This document shows, piece after piece, positions 1-8,014 of a stretch of 64,000 nucleotides of DNA (within the stretch, counting starts at the first letter, position 1; each line of letters opens with the position of its first letter). The notes below the pieces were generated by a model. It was given only the letters and a program-made list of their open reading frames with translations, had not been told where the DNA came from and did not search any database. The DNA comes from Deltaproteobacteria bacterium IMCC39524 (lineage in GTDB: Bacteria; Desulfobacterota; Desulfuromonadia; Desulfuromonadales; BM103), in contig JARUHJ010000001.1 of the NCBI GenBank assembly GCA_029667085.1, forward strand, positions 186,001 to 250,000, given 5' to 3'. A program made the translations under genes and the position numbers.

Positions 1-681
1 TGTCCCTCTGATTCCATCGATTATGCGGTGATGGAGAAGACCGATCGCGCCGTGGTGATTCCACTCGATGCCGGCTGGAGCGATGTTGGCTCCTGGGCGG
101 CGCTCTGGGAGGCTGGTGAAGCCGATGGCCAAGGCAATGTCAGCAGTGGTGATGTAAGCGAAGTTGCCTGTAAAGACAGTTACTTCTACTCTGGCTCACG
201 TCTGGTTGCGAGTATCGGTCTTGAGAACACAATCGTGGTTGAGACGGCTGATGCTGTGCTGGTTGCCGCCAAGGATCGTGTTCAGGAGGTCAAAGAGATC
301 GTCTCCCGGCTCAAAACACAAAACCGGGAAGAATACCTGCTGCACAAACGCGTCAACCGTCCCTGGGGTGCCTATGAGGGTCTTGATGCCGGAGACGGCT
401 TCCTCGTCAAACGAATTACAGTCACGCCTGGGGCAAGGCTTTCACTGCAAAGCCACCAGCATCGCGCCGAGCATTGGGTTGTTGTGCGTGGGGTTGCTGA
501 AGTGACCTTGGAGAATGTTGTGCAGACGGTTGAGGCCAACCAGTCGATCTATATCCCGATTGGCCATAAGCACCGCTTGGCCAACCCAGGTGATCAGATT
601 CTTGAGATCATTGAGGTGCAGACGGGGGCTCTGTTGAGTGAAGATGATATTGAGCGGTTTGATGATCAGTATGGTCGGTAA
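1..681 (+). CDS. manC: Mannose-1-phosphate guanylyltransferase / mannose-6-phosphate isomerase, C-terminal part
   Basis: The reading frame is open from base 1, so the 5' part of the gene lies outside the window. The visible 226 codons begin just before the motif SIDYAVMEKT and the segment DAGWSDVGSW, which belong to the end of the nucleotidyltransferase domain of the ManC/AlgA family. The remainder (from about RPWGAYEGL) is the cupin-type phosphomannose isomerase domain with the metal-site pattern SLQSHQHRAEHW and the later GHKHRL. The family makes GDP-mannose for surface polysaccharides in the cytoplasm. An internal GTG at 28 is not a real start because the conserved motif continues upstream of it. 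It ends at a bidirectional terminator facing rdgC. Confidence 0.93.
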   Translation, partial: CPSDSIDYAVMEKTDRAVVIPLDAGWSDVGSWAALWEAGEADGQGNVSSGDVSEVACKDSYFYSGSRLVASIGLENTIVVETADAVLVAAKDRVQEVKEIVSRLKTQNREEYLLHKRVNRPWGAYEGLDAGDGFLVKRITVTPGARLSLQSHQHRAEHWVVVRGVAEVTLENVVQTVEANQSIYIPIGHKHRLANPGDQILEIIEVQTGALLSEDDIERFDDQYGR

Positions 682-690
682 GCTTTTGTT

Positions 691-720
691 CACCACAGAG
701 GGCACAGAGGTCACGGAGAC
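691..720. repeat. Short CACAGAGG-type intergenic repeat
   Basis: Just after the manC stop lies a run of the form CACCACAGAGG-GCACAGAGG-TCACGGAG, a short imperfect tandem of CACAGAGG-like units. Runs of this type are scattered in many bacterial intergenic spaces. It has no coding content and no known function here. Confidence 0.45.
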
Positions 721-860
721 AACCGAAGTATCCCGGTCCAAGGCTTATGCGATCTGGTTGTTGAATCAGCGACGTCGTGATGAGGCCTTTACCGTACGGT
801 CTGACCATGGTGCCAGCTCAGACTAGCGATTTTTTGACCCAGATGGCGTTATGTGTAGAC

Positions 861-896
861 AACAAAGCCCGGCTGAATTTTCAGCCGGGCTTTGTT
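861..896. terminator. Bidirectional terminator between manC and rdgC
   Basis: A perfect 16-bp inverted repeat (AACAAAGCCCGGCTGA at 861-876 and its complement at 881-896) encloses a 4-base loop. It gives AAAGCCCGG..CCGGGCTTT with short A and T tracts on either side, so it can stop transcripts from both convergent genes. Confidence 0.85.
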
Positions 897-915
897 ACGA
901 ACTGTCGTAATGGTT

Positions 916-2082
916 TTAAGCTTGAGCCAAAGCAGTCCTGATCTCCTGCTCCTTCTGTGCCCAACCCTGGTCGAGGCGCTGCGCAAGGAAAGTCGCAAAA
1001 AGGCTGTTAAAGAGCTGTAAGCCTTCTTCTAACAGATACATCCTTTCAAAGAAAACCGCTTCGCGTTCCATCTCCGGATCTGTGATGTCATCCTTTTCCA
1101 GGGTGACAGCCGGAGCCTTGAACGATGCAAAATGAAAAGTGTCGCCTTTCAGAGTCATTTTCCACTGCTTATCCTGCTTCTCTATGTAAAGGACTGCCTC
1201 GTGAATCTCTTTGCCCCCCTGTAAGGCTGTGCGGACCTCACTGAAGTGATCCTGCGGTCCGGTGACCGTGACTTTCTGTACGCCGCTTTCACTACTGAAG
1301 GCCAAGAGCAGACGATCGTTGAGGTAGGCGACAAAACTGTCGCCAGCGTCTGCAGGCCCCGGTTGATTTACGGCGTATTCAGAGGCGGCGTTCATCGTCT
1401 CGTGCATCAGCCAGAGCAGGAAATCGGTGCCGAGCCACTGGTTCGCTTCGATCTGCTCCAAAACCGCATCACTGCCGCTGCGATTGGCCTGGCTGAGGGC
1501 AGGTTGCAGAGCTTCGTCGATCACCTGGCCCGCACGCGCGATAGGGTGTATCGGCACCAGGCGCAAACCTTCAAAGCTCTTCTTGAACTGGTCTACAAAG
1601 AGATCAACTGCATTTGTGCCGAGGGCGCTGAAGGTGATCATGTTGCTGCGGGTATCCCAGACGGCATCGTAGATCGCCGGCGCTGGCAGGGTTTTTGAGA
1701 AAAGGTTGCCGCGCACGGCGTCACGCAGATCTTCGCGTTGCTGCTTGGGGACGCGTTTGAATTGCGGATTGGCTGCCAGCCACTCTTCTTCAGCTTTTAG
1801 AATATAGGGTTTGAGTAACGCGGTTGGCAGCTTGCGTTGGTCGCGACGCAGGGAGAAGGCCAGGTAGTGATCGTGCTGGAACGTATGCAGGCCGTTAAAG
1901 TCGCTTTCCTGATAATCATCCAACTGCACCCAGCCACTCGATAGCTCTTCACTGGTTTGTTCTATGGAACGAAAACCGTCATTGGCAAGACCTTCGCCGA
2001 CCCAGGTCGCCAGATCAGTCGCTGGCATAGTGCCGAGCACCTGGAACTGACAGATGCTGACGGTGTTGTTGAGTATACCCAT
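916..2082 (-). CDS. rdgC: Recombination-associated protein RdgC family
   Basis: A 388-residue protein beginning MGILNNTVSICQFQV. The ATG at 2082 was chosen because an AGAGGAG ribosome-binding site lies immediately upstream; the longer frame to 2175 has no such site. The sequence pattern (N-terminal segment, KLPTALLKPYI-like basic stretch, long helical C-terminus) fits the RdgC family, whose E. coli member is a ring-shaped DNA-binding protein that modulates RecA. This protein is longer than E. coli RdgC (about 300 residues), as I recall for deltaproteobacterial homologues. It is monocistronic and convergent with manC. Confidence 0.8.
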   Translation of the reverse strand: MGILNNTVSICQFQVLGTMPATDLATWVGEGLANDGFRSIEQTSEELSSGWVQLDDYQESDFNGLHTFQHDHYLAFSLRRDQRKLPTALLKPYILKAEEEWLAANPQFKRVPKQQREDLRDAVRGNLFSKTLPAPAIYDAVWDTRSNMITFSALGTNAVDLFVDQFKKSFEGLRLVPIHPIARAGQVIDEALQPALSQANRSGSDAVLEQIEANQWLGTDFLLWLMHETMNAASEYAVNQPGPADAGDSFVAYLNDRLLLAFSSESGVQKVTVTGPQDHFSEVRTALQGGKEIHEAVLYIEKQDKQWKMTLKGDTFHFASFKAPAVTLEKDDITDPEMEREAVFFERMYLLEEGLQLFNSLFATFLAQRLDQGWAQKEQEIRTALAQA

Positions 2083-2228
2083 GATTTCTCCTCTAAAAGT
2101 AAGTTGACAAGGGCTTAAGGTGTTACACCTTTTGCGAAGAGAGGGCAAGGGGAAACTCTGCCAATCCAGTCGCATTCTTCTGAGATAAAGTTCTCACTGA
2201 TCAAGGTTTCAGTTTGTATCTTTACGGG

Positions 2229-2261
2229 TGACACAGTTTTGTGACTTTCTGAGTTGTGTCA
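2229..2261. promoter_or_regulatory. Spaced inverted repeat in the rdgC / chemoreceptor intergenic region
   Basis: TGACACA at 2229-2235 and its exact complement TGTGTCA at 2255-2261 form a dyad with a 19-bp spacer, between divergent rdgC and the chemoreceptor gene. It could be an operator. The rest of 2083-2520 is AT-rich promoter-like sequence in which I recognise nothing definite. Confidence 0.3.
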
Positions 2262-2520
2262 GAAGCATTTGTCTTTTGGTGATTGGCTCATAACAACCAG
2301 ATTAAATGAAAATAATATTTATTTTAATCCTTTTTAAATTAGGCTTTTTGCTCCGTGCAGGTGTTTCCGAGAGGGGTGAAATCAAAATTGGCCTGCTGTT
2401 TGCGAGAGCTGCGGTAAAGAACACGAGACATTTCTTTATAAAGTCGATAGGGGAAAGCAACTATTGACTCAAAAGAAAAATAACCGCCCTTAAGGGGCCG
2501 ATGTTTTAGGAGTAAAGCAG

Positions 2521-4560
2521 ATGAAGATTGGATCAAAGTTAGGGCTCGGATTTGGCGTTATCCTGATTCTTTTAACCGTTGTCGGATTGACCGGTATTTA
2601 TCAACTCGATGAAGTCATCAGCGGATACCAGGATGATGTCAAGGTTCAATGGAATCTGATGGAAGACGCTGATATGATGGTTACAGATATTCTTCAAGTG
2701 CGTCGGAGTGAAAAAGACTTCCTGATGCGTAAAGATCTGAAATATCAGGACAGGGTTAACAAGTTCCTTGATTCTGCAGTGGAAAGGGCCGAGCGACTAA
2801 AAACCAACGCAACGAATCCTGCCGTGATGCAAAAAGGCAAAGATATGCAGGGCCATCTTGCAGATTATCGTAGCGGTTTTAAAAAGTTTGTTGATGCTCA
2901 GGTCGACATGGGGCTCGACGAAAAGTCCGGGGTCTACGGTTCCTTCCGTACTGCGGCTCACAATGTTGAGCAGGTCTTGAAAGATAACAACTTCAATGCT
3001 GGCGAAGTACTGTACCTGACAATTCGTCGTCACGAAAAAGATTACATGCTGCGTAGTGACGCCAAGTACATGAAGCGCGCTGATGCAGCCATTGAACAGT
3101 TACAAGATCTGGTCAATGGTTCCGACTTGGATCTTTCGAAAAAGGAGCAAATCTTTGCTCAGCTGGGTAGGTATGAAAAGGACTTCGACACCCTGGTTGC
3201 AAAGGATCATGAGATAAAGGCTCTGCTTGCCAATATCAAGAAGTCTGCAGATGTGACTATCGTTACGGCTGAAGCCATCGAAGAGCTGGTTAGCCAGGAC
3301 CTGGCAGAGCAAACAAGCCTCATCAATAAATCCGCGTCACTGGCCAAAACCGTACTCTGGGGTGTGATTGGCTTCGGGATAGTTGTGGGCTTGTTATTTG
3401 CCTATTTCTTCGCAAGGAGTATCTCTGTGCCAATGAGCAAGGCTGTAGCAATGATTCAGGACATGAATGCCGGCAACCTGGATCAGCGCCTCGATATGCA
3501 GCGTAGTGACGAGATCGGTCAGATGGCTGTGGCCCTTGATCATTTTGCAGACAATATGAAGAACGAAGTGTTGGCTGCATTTGACGCTTTGTCAGAAGGA
3601 AACTTTACCTTCAAGGCTGAGGGTGTTATCCGTGAGCCCCTGGCAAAAGCGAATGCTGCTTTGTCGAAAGTTGTTGGGCAGATGCAGGCTTCTTCGTTGA
3701 ATGTTTCTGCGGGTAGCCAGGCGATCAGCGCGAGTGCCGAGGAAATGTCGCAGGGTGCTTCTGAGCAAGCGGCAGCGGCCGAGGAAGCTTCTTCCAGTAT
3801 TGAAGAGATGACTGCTAATATCCGTCAGAATGCAGACAACGCCATGCAGACAGAAAAGGTTGCCATCAAGGCCGCCAATGATGCCCTGGAAGGCGGTGTG
3901 GCAGTTAATAAGACTGTCGGGTCGATGCGCGAGATTGCTAACAAAATAGTGATTATCGAAGAGATCGCCAGACAGACCAACTTGTTAGCATTGAATGCCG
4001 CGATTGAGGCTGCGCGTGCCGGAGAACAAGGTAAAGGTTTTGCTGTTGTTGCCGCTGAAGTCAGGAAGCTTGCAGAACGCAGTCAAGTCGCTGCCGGCGA
4101 GATTAATGAGCTTTCGAGCGGCAGCGTCGAAACGGCAGAAGCTGCCGGCAAGATGCTTGAAGTCATGGTGCCTAACATTCAGAAGACTGCGGAGCTGGTT
4201 CAGGAGATTGCTGCTGCCAGCCGCGAGCAGGATGCGGGGGCAGAGCAGATCGCCAAAAGCATACAGCAGCTTGATAGCGTGATTCAGCAGAATGCTTCTG
4301 CTTCGGAAGAGATGGCTTCTACCGCTGAAGAACTTTCCGGTCAAGCGGAAGTGTTGTCAGAGATGGTCGCTTCGTTTGTTGTTGCAAATGGTGGAGAGTC
4401 TCTTGATTCTCTGGCAACCTCCAGCCCGATGACAGCTGCTAAAGCTCAGCCGCAGATCAAACATTTTAGCAGCGACTCAGCATCTGTGAGAAAAAGCGAT
4501 GAGCAGGTTGAAATCGTCGGAAGTGTTGACGCTCAAGACAACGATTTTGAACAATATTGA
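2521..4560 (+). CDS. Methyl-accepting chemotaxis protein with HBM-like sensor domain
   Basis: A 679-residue chemoreceptor. One membrane helix spans about residues 9-29, a second about 273-297 ([19 protein letters not shown]). Between them lies a helical periplasmic domain with two similar motifs, [10 protein letters not shown] and [10 protein letters not shown], typical of helical bimodular (HBM) ligand-binding domains. A HAMP domain follows, then a second HAMP-like stretch and a long coiled-coil signalling domain with the highly conserved tip around residues 481-515 ([21 protein letters not shown]). There is no CheR-binding pentapeptide at the C-terminus. A good ribosome-binding site (TTAGGAG) precedes the ATG. 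The ligand is unknown. It is paired with cheW 10 bases downstream, suggesting co-transcription. Confidence 0.95.
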   Translation: MKIGSKLGLGFGVILILLTVVGLTGIYQLDEVISGYQDDVKVQWNLMEDADMMVTDILQVRRSEKDFLMRKDLKYQDRVNKFLDSAVERAERLKTNATNPAVMQKGKDMQGHLADYRSGFKKFVDAQVDMGLDEKSGVYGSFRTAAHNVEQVLKDNNFNAGEVLYLTIRRHEKDYMLRSDAKYMKRADAAIEQLQDLVNGSDLDLSKKEQIFAQLGRYEKDFDTLVAKDHEIKALLANIKKSADVTIVTAEAIEELVSQDLAEQTSLINKSASLAKTVLWGVIGFGIVVGLLFAYFFARSISVPMSKAVAMIQDMNAGNLDQRLDMQRSDEIGQMAVALDHFADNMKNEVLAAFDALSEGNFTFKAEGVIREPLAKANAALSKVVGQMQASSLNVSAGSQAISASAEEMSQGASEQAAAAEEASSSIEEMTANIRQNADNAMQTEKVAIKAANDALEGGVAVNKTVGSMREIANKIVIIEEIARQTNLLALNAAIEAARAGEQGKGFAVVAAEVRKLAERSQVAAGEINELSSGSVETAEAAGKMLEVMVPNIQKTAELVQEIAAASREQDAGAEQIAKSIQQLDSVIQQNASASEEMASTAEELSGQAEVLSEMVASFVVANGGESLDSLATSSPMTAAKAQPQIKHFSSDSASVRKSDEQVEIVGSVDAQDNDFEQY

Positions 4561-4570
4561 GGAGCTTTTC

Positions 4571-5065
4571 ATGGAAGAGAGCAGTTCAGTTAACAGTAAA
4601 CAGTATGTCACCTTTTGCCTTGCAGGTGAGCTCTTCGGCGTCGAGGTCAGTCGCACTCGAGAGATCTTGAGTGTGGTCTCGGTGACCAGTGTTCCACAGA
4701 CACCGGATTACATGCTTGGTGTTATCAACCTGCGCGGTCAAGTGGTTCCTGTTATCGATATGCGCCTTAAGCTGGGTTTGCCGGCCGCTGAGGAAAGTCA
4801 GGATACCTGCATAATTGTTGTAGAAGTTCTGGTCGATGGTGAACCGATCGTTGTCGGAGCCTTGGCGGATGCGGTTCGCGAGGTCCTCGAGATTCGTTCG
4901 GATGCGATTGAGCCTCCACCGCGCCTGGGCACCAAACTGAATACCGAGTTCATCAAAGGGATGGGCAAGGTCGAGGAAGAGTTTTTGATCCTGCTTGATA
5001 TCGACAAGGTCTTTAACAGTGATGAACTTTCTCTGGTCCAGGATATGACAGAGGAAACTGTTTAA
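4571..5065 (+). CDS. cheW: Chemotaxis coupling protein CheW
   Basis: A 164-residue CheW-domain protein (SKQYVTFCLAGELFGVEVSR at the N-terminus, then the usual LGVINLRGQVVPVIDMR core and a C-terminal ILLDIDKVF). CheW bridges chemoreceptors to the CheA kinase at the cytoplasmic face. The ATG at 4571 was chosen because GGAGC lies at 4561 and the CheW fold begins right after it; a longer frame reaching back to 4499 would overlap the chemoreceptor. It directly follows the chemoreceptor gene and ends before a strong terminator. No cheA, cheY or cheR is nearby, so it presumably serves an array encoded elsewhere. Confidence 0.95.
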   Translation: MEESSSVNSKQYVTFCLAGELFGVEVSRTREILSVVSVTSVPQTPDYMLGVINLRGQVVPVIDMRLKLGLPAAEESQDTCIIVVEVLVDGEPIVVGALADAVREVLEIRSDAIEPPPRLGTKLNTEFIKGMGKVEEEFLILLDIDKVFNSDELSLVQDMTEETV

Positions 5066-5085
5066 CCTGAAGCCGTTAGTAAAAA

Positions 5086-5115
5086 AACGGGGGCTCTTCT
5101 GGAGCCCCCGTTCTC
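5086..5115 (+). terminator. Terminator after cheW
   Basis: AACGGGGGCTC at 5086-5096 pairs with GAGCCCCCGTT at 5102-5112 around a 5-base loop, with an upstream A tract and a following TTCTCCTTT. This is a strong intrinsic terminator for the receptor-cheW unit. Confidence 0.85.
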
Positions 5116-5182
5116 CTTTCTCGCTCCCGTTTCCCCCTCTCGTCATAGAATGTCTCTGTAAAACCCTTATAGGCTCTTCTGG

Positions 5183-5276
5183 GCGATGCGCAAAGATGCA
5201 GAGGGTGACAGTTTTGATTGAGACATTTCACAGAGAATATGAGTTTTTTCTTCACGTCTTTGCGCCTTTGCGTTAA
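5183..5276. repeat. Dispersed GCGCAAAGACG-type inverted repeat, copy 1
   Basis: The left arm (about 5183-5203, GCGATGCGCAAAGATGCAG) and the right arm (about 5250-5276, CTTTGCGCCTTTGCGTTAA) are imperfect complements of each other. Related copies lie near 21420 and 50791. It sits between the cheW terminator and a LysE-family gene. Confidence 0.6.
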
Positions 5277-5337
5277 TAAATGTCTTCAGCTTTTTTTGAC
5301 TCTTGTCTGTCTCGGTTATGAAGACTAAAGTGACCCT

Positions 5338-5964
5338 ATGGAAACAACCTGGCCGGCTATCTTTACTTTTCTCAGCGTCTTCACCTTCGCTATTGTCTCA
5401 CCTGGACCCAATTTTATCCTGGTGACCAACACGGCATTGGGGCAATCCCGGCGAGCAGGTCTTTTGACGGCCTTGGGTGTTGCCACCGGCAGTGGCCTCT
5501 TTGCCTTGGCAGGTCTGGTCGGTTTGCTGGTACTGGTTCATTCCATTCCCTATTTTGCTCTGATTACGCGTTTTGTCGGTGGCGGTTACCTGGCCTGGAT
5601 CGGTGTTGATATGTTGCGTCATTGCCGAAGCAGAAAGGCCCCGGATAAGGCCACGAACGTGCAAAGGGAACCTTCTCCGCTGGCCTCTTACCGGATCGGC
5701 CTGCTGACCAACTTAACCAACCCGAAAGCATGGGCCTTCTACCTGAGTCTCTTTGCTCTGCTCATGAACCCTGACTTCCCACTCTGGGGGAAAGTTGTTC
5801 TGAACATAGCCATGTTCGTCATCTCTTTTGCCTGGTACGCTATTGTGGCCGTAATGATTTCCAGTCGCAGGTTTCAGCCGGTTTTTCTTGGCTTGCAGCC
5901 GGTGATTCAGGGCACGTTGGGTGTTTTGTTGGTGGTCCTGGGTGGGAAGGTCTTGTTGGGGTAG
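5338..5964 (+). CDS. LysE/RhtB-family amino-acid exporter
   Basis: A 208-residue inner-membrane protein with about six hydrophobic helices. Near the N-terminus is the family hallmark IVSPGPNFILVT, followed by a glycine-rich helix (GLLTALGVATGSGLF) and later LTNLTNPKAWAFYLSLF. LysE/RhtB transporters export amino acids such as lysine, threonine or homoserine lactones by proton antiport. The substrate cannot be told from sequence. It is monocistronic, and a 166-bp hairpin element starts five bases after its stop codon. Confidence 0.9.
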   Translation: METTWPAIFTFLSVFTFAIVSPGPNFILVTNTALGQSRRAGLLTALGVATGSGLFALAGLVGLLVLVHSIPYFALITRFVGGGYLAWIGVDMLRHCRSRKAPDKATNVQREPSPLASYRIGLLTNLTNPKAWAFYLSLFALLMNPDFPLWGKVVLNIAMFVISFAWYAIVAVMISSRRFQPVFLGLQPVIQGTLGVLLVVLGGKVLLG

Positions 5965-5968
5965 GGTG

Positions 5969-6134
5969 CTAGTACCGTGTAACCCATAAACTAACGCATC
6001 TTGCTTGTTCTTTGGCACACCAACTGCGTTTTGGCTTCGGTAACATAGCGGTGCTATGCGCTCTCAGCCACGCCTTGTTGGTGCGCCAAATCCCGTCGCA
6101 ATTTTGCGACATTTTATGGGTTACACGGTACTAG
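5969..6134. mobile_element. 166-bp MITE-like hairpin element
   Basis: A 22-bp perfect terminal inverted repeat (CTAGTACCGTGTAACCCATA.. at 5969-5990, its exact complement at 6113-6134) bounds a 166-bp segment. Inside it, TTGGCACACCAAC and GTTGGTGCGCCAA are a second, near-perfect inverted pair, so the whole piece can fold into one long arm. It contains no gene. CTAG stands at both outer ends. Size, termini and lack of coding capacity fit a non-autonomous miniature transposable element, or a long repeat that acts as a terminator between the convergent genes on either side. Confidence 0.6.
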
Positions 6135-6239
6135 TTTGTGCTGTTCCTCAGATGGCTGACAAACCCTATTTTATGTCATGTTGATTTGTCTCATTATATG
6201 TGAACAAATTGAGTCGCTTTGTACTCTTTTTGCAGCATG

Positions 6240-6270
6240 AAAGCAAAAGAGCGTTAATCTGTTGCTCTTT
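6240..6270 (-). terminator. Possible terminator overlapping the stop of the cation transporter gene
   Basis: Read on the minus strand, AAAGAGC (6270-6264) and GCTCTTT (6252-6246) form a stem whose loop includes the TAA stop codon. It is followed by a TTTTGCTTTC stretch. The T-run is interrupted, so it may be weak. Confidence 0.4.
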
Positions 6271-7258
6271 GAATGTCATCTGAAGGCATGTCATTAACAT
6301 CCTTACCTTCTTTCCACCATTCCTTGTCATCATCTGCGCGACGAATACTCTGGGTCGGACATGCTTCACGACCCGGGCATCCATGCCTGCGGCAGGGCTC
6401 GACATGGATGGTGACGTCCGTACCTATGATCTCATCCCCGATCTTCTTTTCGATGTAATCGGTAATGTCATGCGCCTCTTCGACGGACAGGTGTTTACAA
6501 ACGGTTAAGTGAAAATCGATCAGCTTATGCGATCCGGCACGACGGGTGCGCAAGTTGTGGTAACCAAAGAGTTCATGTTTGTGATCGTTGATCAGGCTTT
6601 CGATTTCATGCCGAACGACCTCCGGTAATTGTTCGTCGAGGATGTCACGCATGGCCTGTCGCAGCAAGCGGAGCGATTCGATGAGAATATAGACGGCGAC
6701 CATGAGTGACATGACCGGATCCAGCCAGGGCAGGTTGAAACGGCTGATCAGGATCAATCCAACAAGCAAGGCCAGGTTGGTGTAGACATCCATCGAAAAA
6801 TGGAGGGAGTCTGCTTTGAGCGCTGAAGAGTCTGTCTCTTTGGCGACCCGACGCAGGTGGCGGCTGATCATGAACGACGCGACCGTGCTGATTGACATGA
6901 CGATAATGCCGATACCGGTCTGCTTGATTGGACTTGCTTCGATCATGCGCTGAACGGCTTCGTAAATAATCCAGCAGCCAGAGACTGCAATAACCAGGGC
7001 CTGAAAGATTGTTGCCAGTGATTCGAATTTGCCGTGACCGTAGGGATGTCGTTCGTCGGCCGGTTGCTCAGCGTGATGGATCGCCATCAGGTTGATGCCT
7101 GACATCAGGATGTCGAGCAAAGAGTCGATCGCCGAGGTCAATACCGCCAGGCTGCCGGTGAGGATACCGGTGATAAGCTTGAGTATGGCCAGCCCCAGTG
7201 CTGTAAAAACAGAGAGCCTGGCTGCTGCCATTTTGGGTGATTTTGTTGTTGGCGTCAT
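6254..7258 (-). CDS. Cation diffusion facilitator (CDF) family metal transporter
   Basis: A 334-residue inner-membrane metal/proton antiporter of the FieF/ZitB family. The N-terminal half has about six membrane helices. Metal-site residues are visible as DSLLD in the second helix and HFSMD in the fifth. A cytoplasmic domain (about residues 215-300) ends in IHVEPCRRHGCPGREACP. The likely substrates are Zn, Fe or other divalent ions; sequence alone does not decide. The cysteine-containing tail (PCRRHGCPGREACP, about residues 290-303) is an extension beyond the usual end of the cytoplasmic domain and could bind metal. An unknown gene 42 bases upstream on the same strand probably shares its transcript. 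Confidence 0.92.
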   Translation of the reverse strand: MTPTTKSPKMAAARLSVFTALGLAILKLITGILTGSLAVLTSAIDSLLDILMSGINLMAIHHAEQPADERHPYGHGKFESLATIFQALVIAVSGCWIIYEAVQRMIEASPIKQTGIGIIVMSISTVASFMISRHLRRVAKETDSSALKADSLHFSMDVYTNLALLVGLILISRFNLPWLDPVMSLMVAVYILIESLRLLRQAMRDILDEQLPEVVRHEIESLINDHKHELFGYHNLRTRRAGSHKLIDFHLTVCKHLSVEEAHDITDYIEKKIGDEIIGTDVTIHVEPCRRHGCPGREACPTQSIRRADDDKEWWKEGKDVNDMPSDDIQRATD

Positions 7259-7300
7259 ATTGTTGTCGGCTTGTTGCTCTGTAATGAGACCTGATGCTGT

Positions 7301-7810
7301 CTATAGCGGGCAGGCGTCTCTCCAGCTGTCGTAGCCCTCGCCTTCGATTGCCCAGAAGTCATCAATCCTTTTCTGGAAGTAGTCGAGCGCCTCACTTTGG
7401 GTGGTCACCGCGTCAGCTGTTTCCTGGCTTACCATCTTTTGGGACGCCAGGTAATTATAGAGTTCCGCTGTCCCCGTAAGGATCTTTTTTAATTCGGTCA
7501 GGTTTGGCTCCGGCGTGCGAATGATGTACCAGTGGCCGGCAAACTGCAGCAGGTCATTTGCTTCTACGTCGAAGAGATTCTTGTGCCGCTCGGGAATGAC
7601 GAACTCGCGCAGAAAGTAGTCGGCGCCATGACAACACGCGCCAGCTTGTTCCGGCGGCATCCCTTTCTTTTGTACCAGCTCCTGGTAAAAGTGCCGCAAC
7701 AGGTCGACACACAGGCTGTCGACGCGAATTTCATCATCAAGGCTCTCTACGTTGTAATCACATTTGTTCAAGCCCTGAAGCAGGGGGTGAATCTCGGCTG
7801 TGGGGGTCAT
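7301..7810 (-). CDS. Unknown protein upstream of the CDF transporter
   Basis: A soluble 169-residue protein that I do not recognise. The ATG at 7810 was preferred because a GAGGAG motif lies upstream (with a rather long spacing of about 13 bases) and the sequence before it looks non-coding. It contains four cysteines in the first half, including a CCHGADYF segment, and a tryptophan/tyrosine-rich C-terminus (DDFWAIEGEGYDSW). No signal peptide or membrane helix is visible. The CCHGAD motif and the downstream metal transporter hint at metal handling, but that is only inference from context. It is divergent from mutS. Confidence 0.65.
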   Translation of the reverse strand: MTPTAEIHPLLQGLNKCDYNVESLDDEIRVDSLCVDLLRHFYQELVQKKGMPPEQAGACCHGADYFLREFVIPERHKNLFDVEANDLLQFAGHWYIIRTPEPNLTELKKILTGTAELYNYLASQKMVSQETADAVTTQSEALDYFQKRIDDFWAIEGEGYDSWRDACPL

Positions 7811-7974
7811 TGACGTTGCTGTACTCCTCAGAATTAATAGCTTACAACCATAATGTACTTTGTGCTCTTTTGGCAACCATATGAATTACTTTTAAACCCT
7901 CTTTGCTGTTTACAGCCAACTGAGTGATTTGTTAACATAATAACCAGGGAATGTTTTGTCTTTAAATCTTTGTG

Positions 7975-8000
7975 CGACCCTGTAAGGGGTTGTTTTTTTT
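7975..8000 (+). terminator. Terminator-like hairpin in the mutS leader
   Basis: CGACCC (7975-7980) pairs with GGGTTG (7987-7992) around a 6-base loop and is followed directly by eight T residues (7993-8000). It lies 14 bases before the mutS start, with no plus-strand gene upstream for it to terminate. A promoter-like TTTACA / TAACAT pair lies near 7909-7940. It is therefore a candidate transcription attenuator. Confidence 0.55.
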
Positions 8001-8014
8001 GGATTATAGCAACA

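Noticed and set aside
2339-2520. Possible riboswitch or FliA-type promoter (GGCCGATG) before the chemoreceptor
   Set aside because: No ordered GEMM blocks were found, and the -35 spacing for a flagellar sigma factor does not fit; the site is also too close to the start codon.
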